A stretch of 20,064 nt of DNA from NCBI GenBank assembly GCA_004151065.3, contig NWUY0300072572.1, positions 4,455 to 24,518 on the forward strand. The letters are read 5' to 3'. A program made the position numbers and the translations under genes. Positions 10,585-20,064 of the stretch are shown here, in pieces. The notes under the pieces are model-generated. The model worked only from the letters and a program-made list of their open reading frames with translations, was not told the origin of the DNA and did not search any database. The DNA comes from Larix sibirica. Lineage: Eukaryota; Streptophyta; Pinopsida; Pinales; Pinaceae. Position 1 is the first letter of the stretch; each line of letters begins with the position of its first letter.

Positions 10585-12065
10585 ATGGCCCCCGTGCGGG
10601 GAGGGGATGACGTCCCCTCCCACTCTGCAGCCCTCAACCCTCCTACTTCCCTACGCTTTGTAGGTATCGCCTCCTCTCTGAGGATCAGCATGGAAGACAT
10701 CCCTATCCCAGATGCAGGTTCATCCCCCTTGCCTTCGGATCTCACACGATACCCGGTTCCAGACGACGGCACTCCTGGTACCAAAAACTGCATCGCGCGT
10801 ATTGCTAAACAGCCAAGCTTAACTCTCCCCTTGAAAGAATCAATGCTCTCTCTCAATATCTAAAGGATCACACCCTCATATGTAAATTCATGGGTATCTG
10901 GCCTAAGGAACAGGCCCTCAAGGGTTGGATAGCTATGAAGTGTAAGCCAAAATCCCACTATGACCTCCAACTTGGCTCGACGGGCTATTTCACCATTATT
11001 TTCCATCATCTTGAAGATAAAGCTAGGGTAGAAAGCGATGGACCCTATTTCTTCAATTTCGCTGGTCTCTATCTGAAAATTTGGAGTGAAATATTCTGCC
11101 CTGAAAAGGAAGACTTCACCTGGGCTCCGGTCTGGATTAGAATGTATTCTCTTCCACAGGAATACTGGGATGATGAAACCCTCAAAGATATTGGCAACAC
11201 CCTAGGAGAATTTGTCAAATCAGCTGATCAAAAAGAGCAACAAACATACACCTCATATGTGCGAATATGTGTTTATATGCACATCGCAAAGGCCCTCCCA
11301 GATGCAATAAGCCTCTCACATGATTCATAATGGCTCCAAACCCTGTATTACGAGCACATTCTTTTCAGGTGCCGAAAGTGCCATGCTCATGGACATCGTT
11401 TCAGGGATTGTCCACAGAACAAGTAATCTAGAGAGAACCAAAGACAAGATATTCCAGATGCAGAAGGATTCCATAGATCTGGAAAAGCAAAGCGACATGG
11501 CTGAAAACCCTCCCAAGGGAAACAAAAAGAGGATATCCCCACCACAAGTAACAACTTCGTAATCCTGGAATATCTTTTGGAAGATTTGGCCTCTGATCCC
11601 AAGCAGCAAGCTCCTACCCATGAGCATAGTCCTTCAAAGATCCCCAACCCCTCAGAATCCTGTGTTCTGGAACCCCTTCTCACTCCAGGTAAACCTGCTA
11701 AACCTTCTGATGTACTTGGTATCTCTTCCACTTCCAAATATCCTCCTCTCCTTAAGTCATTGGATACTATTTTGTAAGTCACAATGGATGATGAAATGAT
11801 CGAGCTAGATCTGGGAGATCTGGATCTCCTCGGATTGGAAGACGCTTTATCACGAAAAGCTTTCAGATCCATCCCTCAAATCCAGATTCAATTACTAAAT
11901 GAAGCCCTCTCGAAATCCAAATCTTACAAAATCGGGATCCATAATATTCCCCAAAAAGATAAGCAAAAGCTTTTGAGGGATCTCAAAAAAAGGGGAAGGA
12001 AATATGATCTGCAAGAAATAAATCTTCTAGGTACGCGGCTGGTGGAATCAGGGAAATATGCCTAG
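10585..12065 (+). pseudogene. LINE ORF1 (DUF4283 and zinc-knuckle nucleic-acid-binding protein), broken
   Basis: ORF1 proteins of plant L1 elements bind the element RNA and form the retrotransposition particle with ORF2. I chose ATG 10585 (TACCATGGCC, a good start context). The first frame (10585-10863) is a Ser/Pro-rich leader. A one-base frameshift near 10835 then joins the frame carrying NALSQYLKDHTLICKFMGIW and the DUF4283-like segment to 11327 (GWIAMKC, GSTGYFTIIFHH, WAPVWIRMYSLPQEYWDDE). That same frame continues through stops at 11328-11330, 11424-11426, 11502-11504 and 11775-11777 and ends at 12065. Between the first two stops lies a zinc knuckle, C-x2-C-x4-H-x4-C, at 11370-11411 (CRKCHAHGHRFRDC), with all four ligands present. 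The remainder is Ser/Pro-rich with a short acidic Leu/Asp stretch (IELDLGDLDLLGLED) near 11800. Its order directly ahead of the endonuclease ORF supports the call. Confidence 0.88.
11370..11411 (+). other. CCHC zinc knuckle within LINE ORF1
   Basis: The codons give C-R-K-C-H-A-H-G-H-R-F-R-D-C, a match to the retroviral-type CX2CX4HX4C knuckle. It lies in the same frame as the DUF4283-like segment, beyond an in-frame TAA at 11328, which shows that the stop is a later lesion and not the natural end of ORF1. Confidence 0.85.
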
Positions 12066-12103
12066 CTAATGGAATTCTTCCCCATTATCAATCCCGTTTC
12101 TCA

Positions 12104-12800
12104 ATGAAGGTTATTTCCTGGAATTTAAGAGGCATCAATGGCCCCTCCAAATGCTGGATGTTGAAGAGAAAAATCCTTTCTAATTCTCCCTCTGTCCTTT
12201 TTTTACAAGAAACCAAATGATCCTCTGAAACCCTTAGCCTCCTAATGCCCAAGCTTTGGAGAGGATTCCACTTCTTTTCCATTGCTTTCAATGTAGCTAC
12301 TGGTGGCATAGCCATAGCCTGGAACCCATTTGTTATCACACTTGACAACTATGCTGCTACTTCCCATGCTACCTCAGCCTCCTTCTATATCCTTGGCTCT
12401 CATACCCACAGGAACCTTCTTAATGTTTATAGCCCTCAACCCCCTTCCCTAAAATCCCTTCTCCTTGACTTCCTGGCTTGGTTCACCAAGCAACATAGTG
12501 ACTCCCCACTCATCATTGGGGGTGATTTCAACATGATTACCACCCTTGAGGAAAAGAAAGGAGGGATCTGTTCTTTGACTCCTGAATATCACCTTTTCAA
12601 ATCCTTCATCGCCATTAGTAGACTTTTGGATTGGCATCCATCCTCTGGATTTTTCACTTGGAACAACAGAAGATGTGGAGACCACCATATTTCCCTAACA
12701 TCTTGATCAATTTATGATCACTAAAACTATCTTACAAGTAGGGGGAATTCTTTCCTCATCAGTTGTCCCTGCAGCTGGCTCAGATCATTGGCCCATAGAC
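12104..12800 (+). other. AP-like endonuclease domain of ORF2
   Basis: Motifs of the exonuclease-endonuclease-phosphatase fold are visible in order: SWNLRG (Asn at 12122), FLQETK (Glu at 12209), NVYSPQ, IGGDFN (Asp at 12524, Asn two codons on) and GSDHWPI (Asp at 12783, His at 12786). All of these residues are present. The domain is nevertheless broken by a TGA at 12218, right after QETK, and by a frameshift near 12700, where the first frame ends in a TGA and the next frame continues with LDQFMITK. Confidence 0.9.
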
Positions 12801-13429
12801 CTAACTTGGCATAGCTTCAGAGCTCAACTCCACAAACCATTCAGATTCGAGAAATTTTGGCTTTCACATCCTTCCTTCTCAGACACTGTCGGGAACTGGT
12901 GGAAGGACATGCGTATCGAGGGAAGATCTAAAATGGCCGTCCTCCAACAAAAACTCAAAGCTCTTCAAGCAAACCTTAAACTTTGGAACCGCACTACCTT
13001 AGGCGACATATTTAAGGATAAAAAATTGATAGAATAGGATTTGGAACCCCTACAGCATACCATTATGGATGAAGGCCTTTCTATGGTTCATAAGCTCAAG
13101 GAAACAAATCTCAAGGACAAGCTTAACCAGTGTTGTAATCAGGAAGAAATATTATGGAGGCAAATATCAAGGGTTACTTGGATAAAATAGGGTGAACATA
13201 ATACCTCTTTCTTTCATCGCTCCATGCTTTAGCACTGCATGCACAATCGTATCATCAAACTCAATAAGGACACCACAGAGTCCTTGAGGACCATGTTGAC
13301 ATAGAACATGAACTCACTGGCTACTTCTAGGATATCCTCACTGAACCTCCTGACTCCAGATCGAATGCCATTGCTCAAGTTACGCAACACATCCCTTCTA
13401 TCATCACTAAGGAGCACAATGCCTCCTTA

Positions 13430-14400
13430 ATGCAACCTATCTCCCTTCAAGAAGTGGAAACTGCAGTAAATCATATGGCAGAGGGTAAATCTCCTGGCTC
13501 GGATGGATTCACAATCAACTTCTTCCACCACTGTTGGGACATGCTGAAGTTTGAGGTGTTGGAAGTAGTGGAAGAGTTCAGATGCAAGAAATGGGTGTTG
13601 CCGCCACTCAATGTCACCCACCTATCCCTGGTGCCCAAAGAGAAAGGAGCCCCTCATCCTAGTAAGTTTAGGCCTATTTCCCTCTGTAATGTCGTCTACA
13701 AGATTATCTCAAAGGTTGTTGCTAAATGCCTCAAACCCCTCCTCCCTTTGCTCATCTCTCCTGAACAAACTGGATATGTAGAAGGAAGGAAGATCCTTGA
13801 TGGCATTATCCTTTCCCATGAAATCACTCACTCCATTAAAGTCAACCGTGTTCTGGGTATGCTTCTCAAGTTGGACCTCTCCAAAGATTTTAACAAGCTC
13901 AGTTGGGATTTCATCTGGAAGATGTTGTTAGCCTTCAGATTCAGCCATGATTGGACTCGTTGGGTCTCCTCCATGTTCTCCTCTGCTTTCTTTTCCATCC
14001 TTGTCAACGGTTGTCCCTCATCAACCTTCACCCCCTCTCGTGGTATCCGTCAAGGTGACCCCCTTTCACCATTCCTTCTCATCCTTATGGAAGAGGATTT
14101 GGGTCATATGATAAGTGCAACAGTCAAATCTAGGTCTTTGAGGGGCCTCTCCCTCCACGGGGGGACTCTTTATCCTACCAACAATTTGTTCATGACAATA
14201 TCCTTTTTGGACAACCCTCCATTAAAGAAGCCCGCTCCCTTAATAAAATTCTCCATCTCTTCTCGGATGCCTTTGGCACCACCATCAATATGGAAAAATC
14301 TCAGATCTTGTTTTTCAAGACCGATGCCAACACAGACACAACATCTCTCATATTCTCGGATTTCTTATTTCCACCTTACCCTCTAAGTACCTTGGAGCTC
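13430..14400 (+). other. Reverse transcriptase domain of ORF2 with damaged active site
   Basis: One long frame (13430-14386) carries GKSPGSDGFTINFFHHCW, SKFRPISLCNVVYKIISK, the A motif LKLDLSKDFNKLSW and the B motif SRGIRQGDPLSPFL (about 14033-14077). In motif A the first Asp (13874-13876) is kept, but the position usually Asp in LSKAFDK reads Asn (13892-13894). After a frameshift near 14170 the C motif reads FVHDN (14185-14199), where the family has F(A/V)DD, so the first Asp of the catalytic pair is His. These losses would abolish polymerase activity even without the frameshifts. Confidence 0.9.
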
Positions 14401-15249
14401 CCATTTTTTACTCTTCCATCAAGCACTCTTCCTGGAGATATCTTTTAGATAAAATGGAATAGCGTATCTCTTCCTAGGCCTTTCGCTCTTTAAATCTGGC
14501 ATGTCGCCTTACTCTCGTCAAAGTTGTCCTTAGGGATATACCCCTGTATCCTTTTTTGGTCTTGGCAGCCCCCAAATGGGTCCTGAAATCACTCCGTAAG
14601 CTCCAGAGGACCTTCCTGCGGGGAAAAAGTTGGCTGAAAAACAGGTGGGCCCTAGTGCAATGGCAGACTGTCTATCTTTCTAAGCATGAAGGGGGACTAG
14701 GTCTATGTGATCCTGATTTAAATAATGAAGTGCTTTCCTCCAAAATTTGGTGGAGCAATGATACGCCCTGGGCCCAACTCTGGAACAAAAAAATATGCTC
14801 AAGAGTGGAACCCCTCTCAGCTGCTTCGTTATGATCGTGACCCCTCCAACTCATCTATATGGAAGGCATCTAATTCTCAGAGAGCCTTGATTCAACAACA
14901 TAGCTTCTGGGAGATTAAAGATGGTGCCCATGCCCTCTTTTGGCAGGACTCTTGGTAGTAAATGCCTATTCTTAGCAGTCTCCCCATCTGCATAATGTCT
15001 CCTATGATATGGCAAGCGACCTCCCCCTCTGCATTCCAAGATTTCTTGGATCCGGCCAGCCCTGCTCCCTTCAGAATTTGGAAGGACCTTATGCATTGGC
15101 AACCTGGTATCGAGCTTTATTTCCTCATGCCCGTCACAACTAACCTCTTGACTAGGAAGATTCGCATTAGCATGGCAAGGATATTCTTCTATGGAGCCAT
15201 ATCCCTAAGGGGTCTTTCATGGTTAAGGAGGCCTACTCCATCTTGTCTC

Positions 15250-15460
15250 TCAAAGATGAAGTCCTCCATTTCCCCCTTTGGAAAAAGGTTTGGAGCCCCT
15301 GTCTCTGGCCTAAGGTTTCCACCTTTCTCTAGCTGCTTTCACATCGACATATTCTCACTTGGGATAATCTTAAAATAAAGGCTTCATCGGTTCACCCTTC
15401 TGTGTTATGTGCAATTGCAACTCTAAGACTATTGATCATCTTATTGATTCCTGCGATCTA
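15250..15460 (+). other. zf-RVT zinc-binding region of ORF2
   Basis: Across two frames the sequence reads FPLWKKVWSP...VSTFL*LLSHRHILTWDNLK and then KGFIGSPFCVMCNC..TIDHLIDSC. This is the layout of the plant zf-RVT domain that follows the reverse transcriptase: a WK.W.P.V..FLW block, an R.LTWDNL block, and a C-x2-C (15401-15412) followed by H (15437) and C (15452). A frameshift near 15365 and a TAG near 15334 break it. Confidence 0.75.
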
Positions 15461-15875
15461 GCCTCTTTTCGGTGGGACCATGTTGCAGAAAAATTCAGAT
15501 GCTCCAACAAAGTCAAAGGGGATATTACAGAGACCTTTCTGTAATGGGAAGTTGACCTCTTTCAAAGCTCTCAACTCAACTATCTTTGGAGCATTACTCC
15601 AGGCTTCTTTCTCCGGAACCTATGGAAAGAAAGAAACCTAGGGATCTTTGAAGGAAACTATAGAACTTATGAGGCTATCTGGGACACATTAAAAAGAAAC
15701 CTCAAAGAAACTATTTTTTCTAAAGAATGGAACATATCTGATCTCCCCTCCATGGATTTGGAGAAAATTATCCTTTCCAACTGGAATTTCTCTCCTCATC
15801 CTCTCCCCTTGGCTAGGAATTCCATGATCTTGCACCCTTCCATCCCTAATATATGCCCCCCCCCACAGGGGTCTT

Positions 15876-16260
15876 TTCAAAATCAACTTTGATGGGGCCT
15901 CTAAAGGTAATCCCGGTTTGGATTGCTTCGGAGGAGTCTTCAGGGACCATGAAGGCTCAGTTATCGGAATCTATCATGGGCACATCGGGTATGAAAGCAA
16001 CAATGCAGCTGAACTAGAAGGTATCTTACATGGCATCTCCATTGCATGTGAGAACAATCTACATCCTCTCATTGTTGAAGGAGACTCTAAGATGGTCCTT
16101 GATTTAGCCTTTGAACTACAAAATGGCTCCTAGGTTTCCAAGCTCTCTTCAAGTTGGATACTGGAGCATAGAATGCAAAGACTTTCCAACAGCATGAAGG
16201 ATATCAGGGACTATCACTTTCCACCATGTGAGAAGGAGAATTCCCTGGCTGACAACCTTT
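15876..16260 (+). other. C-terminal RNase H domain of ORF2
   Basis: The frame reads FKINFDGASKGNPG (Asp at 15891), YESNNAAELEGILHG (Glu in AELE), LIVEGDSKMVLDL (Asp) and, after a TAG at 16131-16133 in the same frame, ENSLADNLSNEG (Asp). These are the four acidic positions of the plant-type RNase H (RVT_3 family), all kept. It degrades RNA in RNA-DNA hybrids and is found at the ORF2 C-terminus of many plant L1 elements. The entry into the domain is shifted relative to the upstream frame, most simply by a length change in the nine-C tract at 15856-15864. Confidence 0.88.
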
Positions 16261-16475
16261 CCAATGAGGGGGTCTCCTTCGATCTCCCCCTTCAGAATGG
16301 AAAGTTAACAGACTTCTTTCTGGAACATCTCTCGCAACTCTACACCTTGCAAGCAAAAACAAACTATTCCTCCCCGGCTACGGGTGTTAACTATGATAGC
16401 GACACGGAGGGTGGCGACACACTTCCACCTGGCGAATTGGCTTGTCCATCCAGAAGTGGCTCCCTACATGCATAA

Positions 16476-16930
16476 TCGTCCAGGGTGGGCATTTAAGACT
16501 TCGTTCTTCGTTCGATGTGTCGACGCTCTCGTATGTGGTCTGGTTTAACGTTCAGTGCTTTGTGGTGGTTGGAATTCATTTTTCCCAGTTGTCTATGTCC
16601 CTGCAACCTCTATGGAACCGCCCTCTCATCATGTCCCCCCATGCAAAGCCTCTCTATATGCCGCTGCAACAGCTCGACTCCCTCATTCTGCTTTCTTTGC
16701 ATGTTCAGGTTCCAGTTAGCTCTGCTCCATCAATCCTCGCCTACGAGACAATGGATTCCAGGTGGGGAGCAAGTCATCGTGCAGGCCGGATTACCACTTC
16801 TCCAGAGGATGACAAGAATGATACCAGTGGCTATGAAGACAATATCTATGCTCATTGTCCAAGGTTAGTCAACGATTGGGAGGCCAACCACGTCTCTGAT
16901 ATTATGGCCTCTGGAAACCATGACAATTAG
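16476..16930 (+). other. 3' part of the LINE or joined sequence, coding status unclear
   Basis: Beyond the RNase H the sequence stays less AT-rich than the flanks, and open stretches exist in more than one frame. One frame, entered by a shift near 16410, reads ATHFHLANWLVHPEVAPYMH and on into RPGWAFKTSFFVRCVDALVC. Another (16442-16930) stays open for 162 codons and ends in DDKNDTSGYEDNIYAHCPRL and beyond. I cannot tell which, if any, was used. It may be the C-terminal extension of ORF2, a 3' untranslated region, or a fragment picked up from elsewhere. No domain is recognised. Confidence 0.4.
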
Positions 16931-17038
16931 GTTAATTACTACTGGTTAATTAAGAACATGTTGGGTTCTCTGGTAGAGAAATTGTTGGGAAATTGGAATA
17001 TGGATAAGGATTCCATTATGGACACTAGTATCCACATG
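16931..17038. other. Junction segment between LINE and copy B
   Basis: These 108 bases match neither the LINE coding part nor element A by eye. GGTTAATTA occurs twice (16930-16938 and 16944-16952). No poly(A) or simple-repeat tail is seen. Copy B homology starts at about 17039, with faint similarity possible over the preceding 10-20 bases. Confidence 0.5.
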
Positions 17039-18860
17039 GCCTAAAACTGTACTAGTGCAAATATATCTCATAGTGTCCACTGATGCTTTACTTTGAAGCA
17101 CACTAGATAGTTAAAATGTCCCGTAAATTTAATTTTCATTTTAAAATACAAAACTAAAACACAATTAACAATGTGCCTAATGAATATATATGCACTGGTG
17201 CGTTTTATAAAGTTGGACCGTCCAACTTATCTTAAAATAAAACAAAAATCACTTTATCTAAAATAAATGCATCGGTGCATTTGTGTTTATCAACATGCAC
17301 TCGTGAGTTTTGTTGAAAAATATGCACTGGTGTGTCATAACAATTTATGACACACCACGCTAAGGTAAAATATAAAAAAATGCCATAAAATCCATTTTTC
17401 ATTACTACAGTGATTTTGTAGAGCCATACAGGAAATTGTGCTCAAGAATATGGATAAGCACCCCATGTCACATTGTTACCATACCACCGTACTTACCGGT
17501 TTCTCTGCATCCAGTATTGATTGGTGTTTTTTTTTGGAATTTCCAAACAACCAAGTATTTTTTTTTTTCCCATACACCACAACCATGCCACCTTGGCATG
17601 AAAGGAACTAGTAAATCAACTCTTGTCGTCCAATTTAAAATTTCAGTGGATTAAATTTCAAAATTTGGCTTTGTAGGAGTAGAATTCAAAAAAATATTAA
17701 AAACCTTTCGACCAGTGCGTAACTAGATCTTGGAACACACTGCATATTGTTAGTGCATTTACAAGTCACACCATAATCAGTGCATTCCTTTCACACAACA
17801 TGAACCTATGTATACATGCCAAACATGGTGCACCTAAACTTATAAATGTGCACCTCATTTATGGTGCATGCAGTTGTGCACCATCGACAATGTGTTTGTC
17901 CGCACACCACCGATAACATGAAACGCAAAATACTACAACCAAACATCGCATTATCTGGCACACTATTACCCATGCATATCGTTTTATTAAATGCAATGGT
18001 AAGGTATTTAAATTTTGAAAAGCCTAGAACCTAGCGGTGTGTTAACTTGCGCACCAAATATAACGTAAAACAAAAAAAAGTAATTGCCAACATGTGCGTA
18101 TATGTATATTATATGCATCGACATCATATATTAAATTGAAAAAAAATAGAACCCATTGGTTGTACACATGCGAACTGCTGATAGTGCATTTAATATCACA
18201 TTGTAAGGTTACGAGTGTGTTTCCTTATATGATACTCATTCATAACCAATTTAAAATTTGAAAACCTCAGAACTTGCCAATGCGTTAACTTGCACATCGC
18301 TTCTAATGTAAATTAAAAAAACCTAATTTTCAAATGGACATGTTATGTGGCATACTATTGCTAGTACATATATGTATATTATATGCATTTGCATCATATA
18401 CTAAAATATAAAACCTAGAACCCATCAGTGCATTCGTCTACGCACCATTTATAGTGCATTAATTGATAGCGCACCATGTACGGTGCTTTCTAGTTAACAC
18501 AACACACCAGCGTTAGGTATGATATTATTTTGCATTCAAAGTACTGGAAATGCATTCTACTACAGCATTACCTTGCACACCATTAGAATTGCATTCTATA
18601 AAGAAACAATTACAGGAAATTTGAGTACTAAAAATGGTGCTGCCTTTTGGCACTGTCAACGGTGCATTTTAGGTCTATAGGAGTACCATTTGCTTATTTT
18701 ATTGTTTTGAATTTAGTTTCAGGTTTAAAAAACATAGGCCCACTTTTCTGGTTCATTATGTGAAATATGTATGCACCTCTAGTCGATGCATTTGTATACG
18801 GTGCGCACATTAAATATACGCATTGGTTATGATTCTTACGTAAAAAATAGTTTGCACTAT
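17039..18860. repeat. Array of dispersed TGCAC/GTGCA motifs, copy B
   Basis: Most motif sites of copy A recur at matching positions, with scattered substitutions. The A palindrome at 6465 is changed here to TGTACTAGTGCA, while the site near 17191 reads TGCACTGGTGCGTTTT, closer to the motif pattern than its A counterpart (TGCACTCGTACGTTTT). Changes therefore fall in both copies. No reading frame of interest is seen. Confidence 0.6.
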
Positions 18861-19022
18861 TTGCGATGCTCCTATTTTAAAAGTTACATGCCATTTATGA
18901 AATTGTTTGTTGGCCCCTCAAAAAATTGAAAAAATTCTTATAAGTATTTAATTTACCTATTTTATATATATTTTGTATTGTATTACTATGATTGATGAAA
19001 ACATTTGTATGTATATCAGGGA

Positions 19023-19993
19023 GAGGTAGTATCAACACAACCTCCATAGGTTGATTCATATAACACCATTCGCATGTGGACAACGAGGGTTAGGGAAAGG
19101 AATTTGGATCCTCGACTTATTTTTGATGATACTTGCCATATATTAATTTAGGTTTACCTCATCAAGTTTTATGAGGAAGCTAATTCACTTAGGGACCAAG
19201 TTGAGATATTAATAGAGTTAATCCATCGACACGATCATGATAGGAAAGCCTTTAGGGTTGGTCTATATATTTCGTACCATCCCACATAGGAGGATTTTTA
19301 CCTTATTATAGGTTTATCTAGGGGGGGAAGACTTTCCCCATTTTCCCCATCTACCACATAGTGTTGTAGTTGACATGCAGTTGACAAATTTTCAATGATT
19401 CATCAATGATGATTTTACTCGGCTTAGTGAGTTCTAGTTAAGTGGGGGGCAATTGAGGCTACATGAATTTTGGTTAGAGGAATCCAGGTGCTTGAGCATT
19501 TTTTATACTATGATATCCCACCATCTCACTGATAGGAAAGACAATAGCTATGCTATGTTATAATATGTAGAGATTTTAATACTGACACCCATGATTATTA
19601 GGTGGGATACTATTTTTCGACAATAGTTTTTTATTGGTTCATACCACTATTGTATCCAATTGCATAAGAAGCAGTTTTTCCCCTTTTCCTAAAAGTTATT
19701 TAATCTATTTTTTTAGAGGTTTCTAGTGAATCAACCCACATTTGGGCCTACATTTGACTACATGCCACCTAGAACTATGACTGATGTGTGTATTCGCATT
19801 TGGAGGTAGGGGTTTTCCAAGAGAGGATATACCAAGATAATGTGTAGGGAGCATAATGGAGATGTTTTGGTGATGTTACGCAATCAAGACCATCATTTAG
19901 TCATCAATTTTGTATAGTATCCATATGCAAGGATCGACTAGCGAGGGTGTGCAAAAATATTATTTACTTCAAAATAGCTAGCGGATATGAGAG
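19023..19993 (+). pseudogene. Decayed transposon-type gene in copy B
   Basis: This is the counterpart of 8433-9401, and it is less damaged at some sites. LRDQVEILIELIHRHDHDRK is continuous here (Gln codon 19197-19199, His codon 19230-19232), where A has two TAG stops. CGA at 19618 replaces A's TGA, and CAG at 19672 replaces A's TAG. It has a private TAG at 19047-19049 where A has CAG. Stops shared with A include the TAG at 19149-19151 and the stop after SYHPT. The frame ends at a donor-like GAGAG|GTAATATA, as in A. The proline-rich part would lie beyond the window. Function is unassigned; a plant mobile-domain or transposon-associated protein is possible. Confidence 0.6.
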
Positions 19994-20064
19994 GTAATAT
20001 AATCATTATATTTTGATTAATTTAGTTACATATTTTTTATCTTATTTAATGCACATGTAATTAA

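Larger units (their letters stand above)
12104..16475 (+). pseudogene. LINE ORF2 polyprotein (endonuclease, reverse transcriptase, zf-RVT, RNase H), broken
   Basis: ORF2 of an L1-type LINE nicks target DNA and copies the element RNA there. ATG 12104 opens directly on the endonuclease motif (MKVISWNLRGIN), 38 bases after ORF1. Domains follow in order: endonuclease 12104 to about 12800, reverse transcriptase about 13430-14400, thumb/connection about 14355-15100, zf-RVT about 15250-15460, and RNase H about 15876-16260. Stops in the coding path include 12218, 13035, 13188, 13230, 14460, 14475, 14956, 14959, 15542 and 16131. Frameshifts are needed near 12700, 13280, 14170, 14345, 14790, 15100-15250, 15365 and in the C-tract at 15856-15864, and another near 16410 if the coding sequence goes further. 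The longest unbroken piece is the RT block at 13430-14386. No functional product is possible. Confidence 0.93.
10262..16930 (+). mobile_element. L1-type LINE (non-LTR retrotransposon), inactive
   Basis: The element reads plus strand: leader about 10262-10584, ORF1 10585-12065, a 38-base gap, ORF2 from 12104 to at least 16475, and a 3' part to about 16930. This is the plant L1 order: DUF4283-type ORF1 with zinc knuckle, then endonuclease, reverse transcriptase, zf-RVT and RNase H. Its composition is clearly less AT-rich than the flanks. The 5' end is placed where the proline-rich repeat of element A stops. The 3' end is uncertain: no poly(A) tail or simple-repeat tail precedes copy B, and no target-site duplication could be found by eye. 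Frameshifts and stops in both ORFs show it is dead. It is close to full length rather than 5'-truncated, which is the commoner state of LINE copies. Confidence 0.92.
17039..20064 (+). repeat. Long direct repeat, right copy (B), runs off the window
   Basis: This copy is collinear with 6456-9474 and contains the same motif-rich region, the same hairpin area (with one arm base changed, so the hairpin is no longer perfect) and the same decayed gene. It is still matching at the last base, so its true length is unknown. Its left edge coincides with the end of the LINE-side segment. Confidence 0.95.

Noticed and set aside
10566-10856. Minus-strand open frame of 96 codons
   Set aside because: It is antisense to the ORF1 N-terminal frame, in less AT-rich sequence where long antisense frames are expected.
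11325-11872. Minus-strand open frames of 100 and 161 codons
   Set aside because: They lie antisense to the LINE ORF1 frame that carries the zinc knuckle; they show no motif of their own.
6073-12044. GGTACGCGGCTG occurs near 6073 and near 12031
   Set aside because: A single shared 12-mer in 20 kb is expected by chance, and the flanks do not match.
17436-18034. Short plus-strand open frames in copy B
   Set aside because: They fall in the motif-rich non-coding part; the corresponding frames in copy A do not stay open, so they are not conserved.
6061-20064. Copies A and B as the two long terminal repeats of an LTR retrotransposon
   Set aside because: No primer-binding site or polypurine tract was found, the internal region is a LINE without gag-pol order, and the copies carry a protein gene and run past the window end.

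Overview
This window looks like nuclear DNA of a land plant, most likely from a large, repeat-rich genome such as a conifer. The organism is an inference: it rests on a plant-type L1 LINE (DUF4283-type ORF1; endonuclease, reverse transcriptase, zf-RVT and RNase H in ORF2), AT-rich spacers with no bacterial gene spacing, and a plant-style transposon gene with possible introns. I see no intact host gene, no rRNA or tRNA, no CRISPR array and no operon. Almost everything recognisable is a decayed mobile element or a repeat.

Layout. 1-2044 is AT-rich and shows no gene. 2045-2667 is a tandem pair of about 0.3 kb units. 2668-6060 is non-coding, with a GC-rich hairpin (4215-4253) and a short minisatellite built on a GGATCCATG core (4697-4885). 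From about 6060 to 10262 lies element A. Its left part (about 6230-8300) is densely scattered with TGCAC/GTGCA motifs. Its right part (8433-9401, then 9535-10262) is a broken protein gene ending in a proline-rich repeated tail. From about 10262 to 16930 is a nearly full-length but dead L1-type LINE, with a TATA-box-like site, a 5' leader, ORF1, ORF2 and a 3' part. From 17039 to the window end is copy B, which matches 6456-9474 almost base for base at an offset of about 10,584-10,590 bases.

How the parts relate. The LINE interrupts or truncates the proline-rich tail of element A. Copy B begins shortly after the LINE, exactly where a tandem duplication of a unit of about 10.58 kb (6456 to 17038) would restart. 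Copies A and B share several stop codons, so the gene was already broken when they split. Each also has private stops, most of which fit C-to-T change, and where A has a private stop B often keeps a sense codon. The LINE cannot be autonomous: ORF1 has a frameshift and at least four in-frame stops, ORF2 has many frameshifts and stops, and the reverse transcriptase has lost an aspartate in the catalytic pair and another conserved acidic residue in motif A.

The best candidate for something not fully described is the A/B element: a TGCAC/GTGCA-studded region of about 2 kb attached to a gene of uncertain family with a proline-rich tail.
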